Shown piece by piece: positions 1-9,030 of a DNA stretch of 64,000 bases. The notes beneath the pieces were generated by a model that worked only from the letters and a program-made list of their open reading frames with translations, did not search any database and was not told the origin of the DNA. The position numbers and the translations under genes were made by a program. Each line of letters opens with the position of its first letter. Position 1 is the stretch's first letter. The stretch lies in the NCBI RefSeq assembly GCF_008801935.1, contig NZ_VZOT01000006.1:1-64000 (forward strand), in the 5' to 3' direction. Source of the stretch: Comamonas kerstersii (lineage in GTDB: Bacteria; Pseudomonadota; Gammaproteobacteria; Burkholderiales; Burkholderiaceae_C).

Positions 1-571
1 ACACAGTCGCTCAATCAGGCGTCAGGCTGGCCCCCACCCTAGCCCTCCCCCAGCGGGGGAGGGAATTCTTTTACCCTCTCCCGTTTACGGGAGAGGGTCA
101 GGGTGAGGGGGTGTTCTCCTTCCCCCTCTGGGGGAAGGTGGGGATGGGGGCCAACACTGCCTGGAACAAACACAGTCGCTCAATCAGGCATCAAGCTGGC
201 CCCCACCCTAACCCTCCCCCAGTGGGGGAGGGAATTCTTTTCCCCTCTCCCGTTTACGGGAGAGGGTTAGGGTGAGGGGGTGTTCTCCTTCCCCCGCTGG
301 GGGAAGGTGGGGATGGGGGCCAACACTGCCTGGAACAAACACAGTCGCTCAATCAGGCGTCAGGCTGGCCCCCACCCTAGCCCTCCCCCAGCGGGGGAGG
401 GAATTCTTTTACCCTCTCCCGTTTACGGGAGAGGGTCAGGGTGAGGGGGTGTTCTCCTTCCCCCGCTGGGGGAAGGAGGGGATGGGGGCCAACACTGCCA
501 GGAACAAACACAGTCGCTCAATCAGGCATCAGGCTGGCCCCCTCCCTAACCCTCCCCCAGTGGGGGAGGGA
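1..571. repeat. Tandem array of a 169-bp palindrome-rich unit
   Basis: The motif ACACAGTCGCTCAATCAGG recurs at 1, 170, 339 and 508, so the period is exactly 169 bp. There are three complete copies and a partial fourth that ends near 571, just downstream of rfbC. Each unit contains three inverted repeats: a CCCTCCCCC / GGGGGAGGG stem, a CCCTCTCCCG / CGGGAGAGGG stem around TTTA, and a CCTTCCCCC / GGGGGAAGG stem. Copies differ by a few substitutions (GCGTCAGG against GCATCAAG, for example). Stop-free frames here encode only low-complexity translations of the repeat and I do not regard them as genes. The left end is cut by the window, so the copy number is a minimum. Confidence 0.9.
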
Positions 572-598
572 CAAGACGCGGGTGAGGGGTATGTCTGA

Positions 599-1147
599 TC
601 AAAACACCTCTGCATCCTTGAACGCGGACTGCTTCTGGTCTTTGTCCGACAGCACAAACTCCATGCCCAGATCCGGCCACTGGATACCCAAGTCTGGGTC
701 ATTCCATGCAATTCCACGATCAGACTGAGGCGCGTAGTAGTTCGTGGTCTTGTACAGAAAATCGGCCGTGTCGCTCAGCACCACAAAGCCATGGGCAAAG
801 CCCGGTGGAATCCAGAACTGCTTGTGGTTGTCTTCTGTCAGTGTCTCTGCCACCCACTGACCAAACGTGGGTGAGTCTTTGCGGATATCGACTGCCACAT
901 CCCACACCGCACCGCGCACCACGCGCACCAGCTTGCCCTGAGCATGCGGTGGCAGCTGGTAGTGCAGCCCACGCAGCACGCCCTTGCTGGAGCGGCTGTG
1001 GTTGTCCTGCACAAACTCCAAGTTGGTGCCCGTGGCTGCATTGAATGCTTGCTGGTTAAAGCTTTCATAAAAAAAGCCACGCGAATCCCCAAACACCTTG
1101 GGCTCAATCACCATCACATCAGGAATGGCTGTTGGTGTGGCTTTCAT
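599..1147 (-). CDS. rfbC: dTDP-4-dehydrorhamnose 3,5-epimerase
   Basis: RmlC-type epimerase that isomerises dTDP-4-keto-6-deoxyglucose at C3 and C5 in dTDP-L-rhamnose synthesis, in the cytoplasm. The 182-residue product has the usual family length. It begins [20 protein letters not shown] and carries the cupin catalytic stretch LRGLHYQ (active-site His) and [10 protein letters not shown] (catalytic Tyr region). The ATG at 1147 overlaps the rfbA stop by 4 bases (ATGA), which favours it over an upstream in-frame start at 1168. It is the last gene of the rfbBDAC operon; the 169-bp repeat array follows directly. Confidence 0.95.
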   Translation of the reverse strand: MKATPTAIPDVMVIEPKVFGDSRGFFYESFNQQAFNAATGTNLEFVQDNHSRSSKGVLRGLHYQLPPHAQGKLVRVVRGAVWDVAVDIRKDSPTFGQWVAETLTEDNHKQFWIPPGFAHGFVVLSDTADFLYKTTNYYAPQSDRGIAWNDPDLGIQWPDLGMEFVLSDKDQKQSAFKDAEVF

Positions 1148-2031
1148 CGCGCACCACCTTTGAGGCATTGCATCAGGTATTTGCCATAGCCGTTCTTGAG
1201 CAGCGGCTGCGCCAGCTTTTCCAGCTGCGCGGCATCAATCCAGCCTGCACGGAAGGCAATCTCTTCTGGGCATGCCACTTTCAGGCCTTGGCGCTGCTCC
1301 AGCGTCGCGATGAACTGGCCAGCTTCCAGCAGGCTGTCATGCGTGCCCGTATCCAGCCAGGCATAGCCACGACCCATAAGCTGCACATTCAGCTGGCCTT
1401 GCTGCAGGTACAGCTTGTTCAGGTCGGTAATTTCCAGCTCACCACGTGGCGAAGGCTTGAGGGACTTGGCCAGTTCCACCACCTGGCTGTCATAGAAATA
1501 CAGGCCTGTCACAGCGTAGTTGGATTTGGGCTGCGCAGGCTTTTCTTCCAGCGACAGTACCTTGCCCTGGGCATCGAACTCGGCCACGCCGTAGCGCTCA
1601 GGGTCTTGCACGTGGTAGGCAAACACTGTGGAGCCTGTCGTTTGTGCATTCGCCCCTGCCAGCAGCTTCTGGAAGTCATGGCCATAGAAGATGTTGTCGC
1701 CCAGCACCAGCGCACTGGGCGCACCGTTGAGGAATTGCTCACCAATCAAGAAAGCCTGTGCCAGCCCATCAGGGCTGGGCTGCACGGCGTATTGCAGGTT
1801 CAAACCCCACTGGCTGCCATCGCCCAGCAGCTGCTCAAAACGGGGCGTGTCCTGCGGGGTGCTGATGATGAGAATGTCACGAATGCCCGCCAGCATCAGC
1901 GTGCTCAGCGGGTAGTAAATCATGGGCTTGTCATACACCGGCAGCAGCTGCTTGCTGATGGCCAGGGTAGCAGGGTGCAGACGTGTGCCAGAGCCGCCTG
2001 CGAGGATGATGCCTTTGCGTGCTTGGGTCAT
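1144..2031 (-). CDS. rfbA: Glucose-1-phosphate thymidylyltransferase
   Basis: RmlA-type nucleotidyltransferase that makes dTDP-glucose from dTTP and glucose-1-phosphate, the first step of dTDP-rhamnose synthesis. The 295-residue protein begins [29 protein letters not shown] is the nucleotide-binding signature, followed by [20 protein letters not shown] and the LGDNIFYG metal and sugar site. Length is typical. I chose the ATG at 2031 because the longer frame adds 18 residues without homology-like features. It lies between rfbD and rfbC, with about 60 bp to rfbD and a 4-base overlap with rfbC. Confidence 0.96.
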   Translation of the reverse strand: MTQARKGIILAGGSGTRLHPATLAISKQLLPVYDKPMIYYPLSTLMLAGIRDILIISTPQDTPRFEQLLGDGSQWGLNLQYAVQPSPDGLAQAFLIGEQFLNGAPSALVLGDNIFYGHDFQKLLAGANAQTTGSTVFAYHVQDPERYGVAEFDAQGKVLSLEEKPAQPKSNYAVTGLYFYDSQVVELAKSLKPSPRGELEITDLNKLYLQQGQLNVQLMGRGYAWLDTGTHDSLLEAGQFIATLEQRQGLKVACPEEIAFRAGWIDAAQLEKLAQPLLKNGYGKYLMQCLKGGAR

Positions 2032-2044
2032 GGTTTTTCTTTTT

Positions 2045-2067
2045 TGATAGCTGCTTGCGCTTGACAC
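2045..2067. repeat. Degenerate half of the dispersed AGCTGC..GCGCTTG repeat
   Basis: TGATAGCTGCTTGCGCTTG matches one arm of the dispersed hairpin repeat found elsewhere in the window (for example 15115-15196 and 44357-44385). It sits in the 60-bp gap between rfbD and rfbA inside the operon. Only one clear arm is visible. Confidence 0.5.
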
Positions 2068-2091
2068 ACAAGCCTTAACAGCCAATTTGGT

Positions 2092-2982
2092 TCATAGAAT
2101 TTCTTGCAGCATGCGCTCTACGCCTTGCTGCCAGTGCGGCAAGCGCAGCCCCATATGGGTTTGCAGCTTGGTCGTATCCAGCCGCGAGTTGTGCGGGCGC
2201 TGGGCCGCCGTGGGGAAGGCACTGGTCGGCACTGCTGCAATGCTTTGCACCTTCAGCGGCAATGCAGGCTGCAGCTGGCGTGCTGCTTCCAGCACATACT
2301 GCGCATAAGCATGCCAAGTAGTCTCTCCCCCAGCTACGCAGTGGTACAAGCCCAGATGCTCAGGGTGCTGCTGCACATGGCGGATGGCATGGGCTGTCAC
2401 ATCGGCCAGCAGGTCGGCACCCGTGGGCGCGCCAAACTGGTCGTTGATCACGCTTAGCTGCTCGCGCTCCTGCGCCAGGCGCAGCATGGTTTTGGCAAAG
2501 TTGCCACCGCGTGCGGCATAGACCCAGCTGGTACGGAAAATCAGATGGCGGCAACCACTGGCTTGAATCAGTTGCTCCCCTTCCAGCTTGGTCTGGCCAT
2601 AGACCGACAGCGGCGCTGTGGCAGCGTTTTCGTCACGCGGTGCATCACCGCTGCCGTCAAAGACGTAGTCGGTGCTGTAGTGCACCAGCAGCGCATCCAA
2701 AGCGGAAGCTTCACGCGCCAACACATCGGGGGATGTGGCATTGAGCAGGCGCGCCAGTTCTGGCTCGCTTTCTGCTTTATCCACTGCAGTGTGCGCAGCC
2801 GCGTTCACGATGACATCCGGCCGCACGCTGCGCACCGTCTGCGCCAGCGCGTCTGGCTGGCTCAAGTCACCGCACAGAGGGGCACTGCCGCGATGCAAAG
2901 CCACGACATCACCCAGCACAGACAGGCTGCGCTGCAGCTCCCAGCCGACCTGGCCATGACAGCCTAAGAGCAGGATTTTCAT
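2092..2982 (-). CDS. rfbD: dTDP-4-dehydrorhamnose reductase
   Basis: RmlD-type short-chain reductase that reduces dTDP-4-keto-L-rhamnose to dTDP-L-rhamnose with NAD(P)H. The 296-residue protein begins [17 protein letters not shown] (Rossmann GxxGxxG), then STDYVFDG and the YGQTKLEGE catalytic Tyr-Lys motif, and ends with the usual [11 protein letters not shown] region. The ATG at 2982 overlaps the rfbB stop (ATGA), supporting it over an upstream start at 3063. Third step enzyme in the same operon. Confidence 0.95.
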   Translation of the reverse strand: MKILLLGCHGQVGWELQRSLSVLGDVVALHRGSAPLCGDLSQPDALAQTVRSVRPDVIVNAAAHTAVDKAESEPELARLLNATSPDVLAREASALDALLVHYSTDYVFDGSGDAPRDENAATAPLSVYGQTKLEGEQLIQASGCRHLIFRTSWVYAARGGNFAKTMLRLAQEREQLSVINDQFGAPTGADLLADVTAHAIRHVQQHPEHLGLYHCVAGGETTWHAYAQYVLEAARQLQPALPLKVQSIAAVPTSAFPTAAQRPHNSRLDTTKLQTHMGLRLPHWQQGVERMLQEIL

Positions 2983-4037
2983 ACGCTGTATTGCTTTTGC
3001 ACCCAATCGCGGTAACTGCCGGACTGCACATTCGCCACCCATTCGGGGTGGTCCAGATACCACTGCACGGTTTTGCGAATACCCGTTTCAAAGGTCTCAG
3101 CAGGCTTCCAGCCCAGTTCGCGTTCCAGCTTGCGCGCATCAATAGCGTAGCGGCGGTCATGGCCGGGGCGGTCGGTCACAAAGGTGATCTGCTCGGCATA
3201 GGACTTGCCATCCGCACGCGGGCGCAGTTCATCGAGCAACGCACACACGGTCTTGACGATGTCGATATTGGCTTTTTCGTTCCAGCCGCCAACGTTATAA
3301 GTCTCACCCACCTTGCCAGCTTCCAGTACGCGGCGAATGGCGCTGCAATGGTCGCGCACATACAGCCAGTCACGGATTTGCTGGCCATCGCCATAGATGG
3401 GCAAGGGTTTGCCTGCCAAGGCGTTGACGATCATCAGTGGGATGAGTTTTTCCGGGAAATGGAAGGGGCCGTAGTTGTTGCTGCAGTTGGTGGTGAGCAC
3501 TGGCAGGCCATAGGTGTGGTGCCAGGCACGTACCAGATGGTCTGAAGCAGCCTTGGAAGCCGAGTACGGGCTGTTGGGCTCGTAGTTGTTCTCTTCGGTG
3601 AAGGCTGGGTCTGTGAGCGACAGCGTGCCATAGACCTCATCGGTCGACACATGCAGAAAGCGGAAGCTGGTCTTTGCCTCGCCCTCGAGCCCATTCCAGT
3701 AGGCACGCACTGCTTCGAGCAAACGGAAGGTACCCACCACATTGGTCTGAATAAAGTCTTCCGGGCCGTGGATGGAGCGGTCCACATGCGACTCGGCCGC
3801 AAAGTTCACCACGGCGCGAGGCTGGTGCTGCGCCAGCAGCTGGCCTATGACAGCACTGTCGCCAATGTCTGCCTGCACAAAGATGTGGCGCACATCTCCT
3901 TGCAGGGAAGCAAGGTTTTCCAGGTTGCCTGCATAGGTGAGCTTATCCACATTGATCACAGGCTCGTCATGGTGTGCCAGCCAGTCCAGGACAAAATTGG
4001 CGCCAATAAAACCCGCACCGCCAGTTACAAGAATCAT
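2979..4037 (-). CDS. rfbB: dTDP-glucose 4,6-dehydratase
   Basis: RmlB converts dTDP-glucose to dTDP-4-keto-6-deoxyglucose using bound NAD. The 352-residue protein starts [19 protein letters not shown] with the GGAGFIG nucleotide-binding motif. HVSTDEVYG carries the catalytic Thr-Asp-Glu, and [13 protein letters not shown] carries the YxxxK pair. It is the first gene of rfbBDAC; coaX lies 74 bp upstream on the same strand. The order B-D-A-C is common in proteobacterial O-antigen loci, but no glycosyltransferases are visible here. Confidence 0.96.
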   Translation of the reverse strand: MILVTGGAGFIGANFVLDWLAHHDEPVINVDKLTYAGNLENLASLQGDVRHIFVQADIGDSAVIGQLLAQHQPRAVVNFAAESHVDRSIHGPEDFIQTNVVGTFRLLEAVRAYWNGLEGEAKTSFRFLHVSTDEVYGTLSLTDPAFTEENNYEPNSPYSASKAASDHLVRAWHHTYGLPVLTTNCSNNYGPFHFPEKLIPLMIVNALAGKPLPIYGDGQQIRDWLYVRDHCSAIRRVLEAGKVGETYNVGGWNEKANIDIVKTVCALLDELRPRADGKSYAEQITFVTDRPGHDRRYAIDARKLERELGWKPAETFETGIRKTVQWYLDHPEWVANVQSGSYRDWVQKQYSV

Positions 4038-4111
4038 GGGAAGAAGCTCTCAGTACGTTACAGACAAGGGTGCATTATCGTGCGCACCCCATGAGCCAAG
4101 CCGGTGATGCG

Positions 4112-4885
4112 CTATTTCCAGCGCTGCTGCGCTATCACCAGCAGGCCTTCAAAAATCAGGTTGTCGACCAGCTCAAACGGCCGGGTCATGCTGGGCACCA
4201 TCTTCCAGCCTGCACCACCGGCCATGATGCAGGCGGGCTCCATGCTGCAATGCAGATACAGGTGCTGGTACATGCGCTCGACCGCGCCGGCAATGGCGTA
4301 GGTACCGCCACTGGTCAATGCGTCGCTGGTGTTCTTGGGGAAAGGCGTGACGGAGCCAGTCGGCACATGCAGGCCTGCCGTGCCACTTTCCAGTGCGCGC
4401 AGCATGATGCCGTGGCCGGGCAGAATCAGGCCGCCCAGGAAGTTGCCCTGGGTATCCAGCGCATCCACGGTCACGGCCGTGCCCACCATGACCACCACCA
4501 GAGGGCGCTCAGGGCCACGCTGCAGAACATGGTGACGCGCACCAATCATCGCCACCCAGCGGTCTGCCCCCAAACGCATGGGGTGGTCGTAGCCATTGGT
4601 GACCCCTGCTTCCTGCGCAGATGGCACGACCCAGTGCGGCTCAAAATCCCAGCCCAGCATGAGCTCGATCTGGTCATGCACACGGCGGCGTGCTGTTTCT
4701 CCAGCCACCACGCAGCCCAGCATATGGGTGGGCGTGGGCAGCTTGCTCCACGGTCCTTCGGCCAGGCGCTCAATGTGCTCCAGAAACTCCGCACCATGTG
4801 CCAGCAAGGCTGCGCCTGGGTGTGGAGCCTCGTACATTGCCCACTTCAGGCGGGTGTTTCCGATGTCAATGGCCAAAAAAGTCAT
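4112..4885 (-). CDS. coaX: Type III pantothenate kinase
   Basis: CoaX phosphorylates pantothenate, the first step of coenzyme A synthesis; it belongs to the ASKHA fold. The 257-residue protein starts [19 protein letters not shown] (phosphate-binding DIGNTRLKW), with [13 protein letters not shown] and [10 protein letters not shown] matching the family's pantothenate and catalytic-Asp motifs. The ATG at 4885 puts the DIGNT motif near the N-terminus as expected; upstream in-frame ATGs at 4894 and 4921 are possible. It is divergent from the BON-LysM gene and 74 bp upstream of rfbB. Confidence 0.9.
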   Translation of the reverse strand: MTFLAIDIGNTRLKWAMYEAPHPGAALLAHGAEFLEHIERLAEGPWSKLPTPTHMLGCVVAGETARRRVHDQIELMLGWDFEPHWVVPSAQEAGVTNGYDHPMRLGADRWVAMIGARHHVLQRGPERPLVVVMVGTAVTVDALDTQGNFLGGLILPGHGIMLRALESGTAGLHVPTGSVTPFPKNTSDALTSGGTYAIAGAVERMYQHLYLHCSMEPACIMAGGAGWKMVPSMTRPFELVDNLIFEGLLVIAQQRWK

Positions 4886-5103
4886 GGGCGGCATTATCAA
4901 GATTTTTTCTGTGTACTCCATGCGCTTTGCACGACTTCCCCCTGATGCGCGCCCTATTTTTGGACCAAGGAGTCGCGCTATGCAGCTCGAAAATGCGGCG
5001 CAGCTGCTTTGTCAGAAATCGTGGACTGATACCGCCCTGTGCTTGGACCGCCCCTGTCCAGATGCTACATTGCAAGCCTCATCACCTTTTCGGGAGTCCA
5101 CGT

Positions 5104-5583
5104 ATGAGCCTGTTTAGTTTCATCAAAGAAGCTGGTGAAAAACTGTTTGGCGGCAAGGAAGCGCAAGCGGCAACCGTCGCCAACGACCAGGAAGCGCTCA
5201 ACGCCAAGGCCGCCAGTGCCATTGAGAACTACATCAACGTCCAAAACCTGGGCGTGAGCAACCTCAAGGTCAGCTATGACGCTACTCTGGGCAAAGTGAC
5301 CGTGACGGGTGAAGCGCCCACACAGGCCATCAAGGAAAAAGTCACCCTGTGCTGCGGTAATGTCTCGAGCGTCACCTCGGTAGACAACCAGATGACCGTG
5401 CTCAACCCCGAGCCAGAAGCCCAGTACCACGACGTGGTGCGTGGCGATACCCTGTCTGCCATTGCCAAGAAGTACTATGGCGATGCCAACAAGTACCCCG
5501 TGATCTTTGAGGCCAACAAGCCCATGCTGACCCACCCCGACAAGATCTACCCCGGTCAGAAGCTGCGCATTCCTGCGCTGTAA
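5104..5583 (+). CDS. BON-LysM domain protein, Kbp/YgaU-like
   Basis: A 159-residue protein starting MSLFSFIKEAGEKLFGG. Residues about 35-95 form a BON domain (NLKVSYDATLGKVTVTGEAP) and about 105-157 a LysM domain (YHDVVRGDTLSAIAKKYYG to YPGQKLRIPAL). Length and domain order match Escherichia coli Kbp (YgaU, 149 residues), a cytoplasmic potassium-binding protein. There is no signal peptide, consistent with Kbp rather than an exported peptidoglycan binder. It is preceded by a purine-poor leader and followed by a terminator-like hairpin at 5612-5640. Function by family only. Confidence 0.88.
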   Translation: MSLFSFIKEAGEKLFGGKEAQAATVANDQEALNAKAASAIENYINVQNLGVSNLKVSYDATLGKVTVTGEAPTQAIKEKVTLCCGNVSSVTSVDNQMTVLNPEPEAQYHDVVRGDTLSAIAKKYYGDANKYPVIFEANKPMLTHPDKIYPGQKLRIPAL

Positions 5584-5611
5584 AGCCAGCCCGCACCAAG
5601 CGGCAAGTACG

Positions 5612-5640
5612 AAGCGCTCTGCAGGAGCGCTTTGTCTTTT
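5612..5640 (+). terminator. Rho-independent terminator after the BON-LysM gene
   Basis: AAGCGCTC (5612-5619) pairs perfectly with GAGCGCTT (5625-5632) around a 5-base loop and is followed by TGTCTTTT. It lies between the stop at 5583 and the galE start at 5655, so it should separate the two genes. Confidence 0.7.
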
Positions 5641-5654
5641 GAGAGACCTGCACT

Positions 5655-6674
5655 ATGAAAACCTTGCTCACCGGCGGTGCCGGCTATATCGGTACACACA
5701 CAGCCATCGAACTGATCCAGAGCGGTCACGATGTGGTGATTTTTGACAACTTCAGCAACAGCCATCCTGAGGCTGTGCGCCGTGTGCAGCAGATCACCGG
5801 CCGCAGCATTGCCTTGATCGAAGGCGATGTGCGCGACCAGACTGCGCTGGAGCGCGCCCTGAAAGAGCACCAGATTGACAGCGTGGTGCACTTTGCAGGC
5901 AAAAAAGCCGTGGGGGAATCGGTTGCCCAGCCGGTGGACTACTTTGACAACAACGTCAATGGCACCCTGGTGCTGCTGCGTGCCATGCAGGCCTGCGGTG
6001 TGTTCAAGCTGGTGTTCAGCTCCTCCGCCACCGTCTATGGTGCCCCTGAATATCTGCCACTGGATGAGCAGCACCGCACCAGCGTGACCAACCCCTACGG
6101 CCGCAGCAAGCTGTTTGTGGAAGAAATTCTGGCTGACCTGTACCACTCCAACCCGCAGTGGTCGCTGGCCGTGCTGCGCTACTTCAACCCCATCGGCGCC
6201 CACCCCAGCGGGCTGATTGGCGAAGACCCTGCCGACATTCCCAACAACCTGCTGCCCTATGTGGCTCAGGTGGCGGTGGGCCGCCGTGAACGCATTCAGG
6301 TGTTTGGCGGCGACTACCCCACACCCGATGGCACCGGCGTGCGCGACTACATCCACGTCGTAGACCTGGCACGCGGCCATGTGAAAGCGCTGGAAAAGCT
6401 GCAGTCGCTGGCGCAGCCTGAGCTGTTGACTATCAACCTGGGCACGGGCCAAGGCTATAGCGTGCTGGAAGTCATCCACGCCTTTGAGCAGGCCTGCGGC
6501 AAAGCCCTGCCCTACACCATCACCGACCGCCGCCCTGGCGATATTGCCAGCTGCTACGCCAACCCCCAGCATGCCCTGGAAACACTGGGCTGGAAGGCCG
6601 AACACGACCTGGCCACCATGTGCGCCGACACCTGGCGCTGGCAAAGCCGGAATCCGAACGGCTATCGCAGCTAA
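5655..6674 (+). CDS. galE: UDP-glucose 4-epimerase
   Basis: GalE interconverts UDP-glucose and UDP-galactose with a tightly bound NAD. The 339-residue protein starts MKTLLTGGAGYIGTHTAIEL (GGAGYIG Rossmann motif). It carries FSSSATVYG (catalytic Ser/Thr region), NPYGRSK (YxxxK catalytic pair) and GVRDYIHVVDLA typical of GalE. Length is normal. It probably supplies UDP-galactose to surface polysaccharides, in keeping with the nearby rhamnose operon. The gene is followed by repeat modules and a convergent rhodanese gene. Confidence 0.96.
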   Translation: MKTLLTGGAGYIGTHTAIELIQSGHDVVIFDNFSNSHPEAVRRVQQITGRSIALIEGDVRDQTALERALKEHQIDSVVHFAGKKAVGESVAQPVDYFDNNVNGTLVLLRAMQACGVFKLVFSSSATVYGAPEYLPLDEQHRTSVTNPYGRSKLFVEEILADLYHSNPQWSLAVLRYFNPIGAHPSGLIGEDPADIPNNLLPYVAQVAVGRRERIQVFGGDYPTPDGTGVRDYIHVVDLARGHVKALEKLQSLAQPELLTINLGTGQGYSVLEVIHAFEQACGKALPYTITDRRPGDIASCYANPQHALETLGWKAEHDLATMCADTWRWQSRNPNGYRS

Positions 6675-6917
6675 GCTGTGGTTTGCTTCCCTCCCTTCTT
6701 TGGGAGGAAGCAAATCCCCCTCACCCTAACCCTCTCCCGTAAACGGGAGAGGGAAAAGAATGCCTCCCCCGCTGGGGGAGCGTGAGGGTGGGGGCCAGCC
6801 TGGCGCATGCCGCGCCGCCTGCTTTTATTTGAGGCAGCACCCCCTTCCAAGGAGAAAGACTCCCTCTCCCACTTGTGGGAGAGGGCTGGGGTGAGGGAAG
6901 TGCGTCAAATACACCGC
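6675..6917. repeat. Palindromic repeat cluster between convergent genes
   Basis: This 243-bp gap between the convergent galE and rhodanese genes contains no convincing gene. It holds a perfect palindrome at 6730-6753 (CCCTCTCCCGT / ACGGGAGAGGG) and a CTCCCCC / GGGGGAG stem near 6763-6780. A GGGGGCCAGCCTGGCGCATG module also occurs with small changes near 18830. The same modules build the 169-bp units at 1-571. Confidence 0.8.
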
Positions 6918-7343
6918 TTACTGAAACCAGGGCAGGCCCTGCTTGCGCCAGCCGCCCAGCTTGCCGCGCTGGCGGTTGGCATCGGCATCGCCCTCAAAGC
7001 CTTCGAGGATGTTGTAAGCCTCAATACCCAACTGCGCCGCTCGCGTGGCAGCGGCGACAGAGCGCACACCACTGCGGCACAGCAGCACGACCTTGCCACC
7101 CGCAGGCACAGCAGCGCGCAACTGCGCATCAAAACTGGGGTTGTCTGTCATGCCGGGCCACTGCTTCCACTCCACGGGAATGGCTCCCGGCACCTGACCC
7201 ACCCAGGCACGCTCCGCATCGGTGCGCACATCGACGAGCACCGCCTCACCCGACTGCACCCATTGCCATGCCAGAGGTGCAGGAATATCGCCCGCATAGG
7301 CGCTCTGAGGAATAACTTCCAAGTGATGTGAAGAAGTGGTCAT
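6918..7343 (-). CDS. Single-domain rhodanese-like sulfurtransferase
   Basis: The 141-residue protein has one rhodanese domain. VLVDVRTDAERAWVGQVPGA opens the domain, and VVLLCRSGVRS forms the active-site loop with the catalytic Cys and the CxxxxR pattern. Proteins of this size transfer sulfane sulfur to thiols or cyanide in the cytoplasm; the physiological acceptor is unknown. No signal peptide is visible. It is a single gene on the minus strand, convergent with galE. Confidence 0.88.
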   Translation of the reverse strand: MTTSSHHLEVIPQSAYAGDIPAPLAWQWVQSGEAVLVDVRTDAERAWVGQVPGAIPVEWKQWPGMTDNPSFDAQLRAAVPAGGKVVLLCRSGVRSVAAATRAAQLGIEAYNILEGFEGDADANRQRGKLGGWRKQGLPWFQ

Positions 7344-7399
7344 GCTTGCAAACTCCAGTCAATGAAGTGCAAGTGTGGCATGAATAAGCTATTAAAAAC

Positions 7400-7487
7400 A
7401 GTAGCTTGTAGCGCTTGTATGCGTTAGTTTTCACATATGTTTATATGCAAAAACAAGGTGGATCAAGCGCAAGCTGCTCTTTTTTAT
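7400..7487. repeat. Dispersed inverted repeat, long-spacer form
   Basis: The arm AGTAGCTTGTAGCGCTTG near 7401 pairs with CAAGCGCAAGCTGCTCT near 7464 across about 45 bp of AT-rich spacer. It lies between the YgjP-like gene (stop at 7484) and the rhodanese gene (start at 7343), both on the minus strand, and could form a cruciform or a transcript hairpin downstream of the YgjP-like gene. Confidence 0.7.
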
Positions 7488-8233
7488 ATAGCCCAGTCAG
7501 GGCATGGCTGCTTGAGTGCCTGGCGCAACTGCAGATAGTCTGGACACACACTTTCCACCACGGCCCAGAAACGCGGGCTGTGGTCCATATGGCGCAAATG
7601 TGCCAGCTCGTGGATGACCACATAGTCCAGCACAGGCAGGCGATAGTGCAGCAGCCGCCAGTTGAGCATGATGGAGCCATCTGCCTTGGCACTGCCCCAG
7701 CGCGTTCTGGCATTGGACAGGCGCAGACTGCGCCATTGCACCCCCATGGCGGGTGCGTAATGCTGCAGACGCTCAGTCAACAGCTGGCGTGCATGGCGCA
7801 GCCACCAGGCAGCCACCACGGCACGCACCTGCTCGGCACTGGCCTCGGCATCAGCGCGCAGATGCAATACCCAGCGCTGCGGCCCAATGTTCAGCAGCTC
7901 CCCCGTGCGCGGGGCCTGCGGGTGCAAACGCAGCTGCAACTCGCCACCCAGAAAAGGCATGCTGCTGCCGTCCTGCCAGTGCACACGTGGCGTGCTGTCG
8001 ACACGCACCGCTCGATCGCTGAGTTTTTGCAGAATCCAGCGCGTTTTTTCTCGCAGTACGGACTCAATCACCGTATGCGATGCGCGCAGCGGGGCGCGCA
8101 CCGTCAACCCCTGCGCACTCACTTCCATGCCGATGCTGCGCCGGCTGCTGCGCACCAGCAAATAAGCCACGCTGACACGGTTCAGTTCCACCGTGTGCGT
8201 GGCTTGGGGATGCCGCAAAAGCGCCGGGCTCAC
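7484..8233 (-). CDS. YgjP-type (DUF45) zinc metallopeptidase family protein
   Basis: The 249-residue protein carries VIHELAHLRHMDHSPRFW, a HExxH-type zinc site with a third His downstream, characteristic of the YgjP/SprT-like DUF45 family. The N-terminal half (about residues 15-150) is the beta-rich domain usual in this family. The start is a GTG at 8233 that overlaps the plsC stop by 4 bases, implying translational coupling. Position after plsC is common in Comamonadaceae. The substrate is unknown. Confidence 0.85.
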   Translation of the reverse strand: MSPALLRHPQATHTVELNRVSVAYLLVRSSRRSIGMEVSAQGLTVRAPLRASHTVIESVLREKTRWILQKLSDRAVRVDSTPRVHWQDGSSMPFLGGELQLRLHPQAPRTGELLNIGPQRWVLHLRADAEASAEQVRAVVAAWWLRHARQLLTERLQHYAPAMGVQWRSLRLSNARTRWGSAKADGSIMLNWRLLHYRLPVLDYVVIHELAHLRHMDHSPRFWAVVESVCPDYLQLRQALKQPCPDWAI

Positions 8234-8991
8234 GCTGCAGTGCTATGGCCGGTGCTGGAATAGGCTTCAGGATCCAGGCGGCGCATTTCCGCCTCAATCC
8301 AGTTCTGCACTTCGGCCATCAGCTCTTCGTGCTTGCGGCCGGTGCTGTCAATCATGGGGCCGATGGAGACATCCACCACGCCGGGCTTTTTCACAAAAGA
8401 CTTGCGGGGCCAGCACTTGGCAGATGTCACGGCAATGGGCACCACAGGCACGCCGGTCATGATGGCCAGGCGGGTGGCACCCGTCTTGTATTCACCGACC
8501 TCACCACGCGCCACGCGTGTGCCTTCAGGGAACATGATGACCCAGATGCCTTGCGCCAGCAGGCGCTTGCCCTGCTCCACCACTTTGTGGAAGGCGCGCG
8601 AGCCGTGCTTGCGGTCAATGTGGATCATGTCCAGGCTGCCAATAGACCAGCCAAAGAAAGGAATGCTCAGCAGCTCCTTCTTGAACACATAGGCCAGTGC
8701 GCGGGGCATGATGGCTGGCATCAAGAAGGTTTCGTAGGTGGACTGGTGCTTGCACAGCAGCACCACGCCCTGCTGTGCATCGGTGGGCAGGTTCTCCATG
8801 CCCTGCACGCGGTACTTCACGCCGCAGAACCAGCCTGCGCTGTCAACGCTGAGCTTGAGCCAGGCACGCGCAATCGTCCAGCGCGCCGCCGACGAGCCGC
8901 CGAACAGGCGTACCAGCAAGATCAGCAGGGTGTAGGGAATGACAGTGATGCTCATCCACAGCAGGTGGATCAAAGAGCGAATAAACGACAT
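8230..8991 (-). CDS. plsC: 1-acyl-sn-glycerol-3-phosphate acyltransferase
   Basis: PlsC adds the second acyl chain to lysophosphatidic acid at the inner membrane, giving phosphatidic acid. The 253-residue protein has an N-terminal membrane segment (about residues 5-30). The acyltransferase motif is KHQSTYETF, an HX4E form of the usual HX4D, with FPEGTR about 60 residues later. It sits between the GmhB-like gene (39 bp upstream) and the YgjP-like gene (4-base overlap). Confidence 0.93.
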   Translation of the reverse strand: MSFIRSLIHLLWMSITVIPYTLLILLVRLFGGSSAARWTIARAWLKLSVDSAGWFCGVKYRVQGMENLPTDAQQGVVLLCKHQSTYETFLMPAIMPRALAYVFKKELLSIPFFGWSIGSLDMIHIDRKHGSRAFHKVVEQGKRLLAQGIWVIMFPEGTRVARGEVGEYKTGATRLAIMTGVPVVPIAVTSAKCWPRKSFVKKPGVVDVSIGPMIDSTGRKHEELMAEVQNWIEAEMRRLDPEAYSSTGHSTAA

Positions 8992-9030
8992 GAAACAGTC
9001 CTAAAAAAGGGGCAGCGCCTGCGCCAGGCC

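Noticed and set aside
1-571. CRISPR array
   Set aside because: Units are 169 bp, palindromic and nearly identical throughout, with no short repeat and unique spacer pattern, and no cas genes are present.
272-728. Small open frames in the 169-bp repeat array
   Set aside because: The translations repeat with the DNA unit and change frame between copies, so they reflect the repeat, not a selected protein.
5556-6713. Minus-strand 385-residue frame over galE
   Set aside because: galE has complete catalytic motifs on the plus strand; the antisense frame is rich in His/Gln/Val, as expected from high-GC codon bias.
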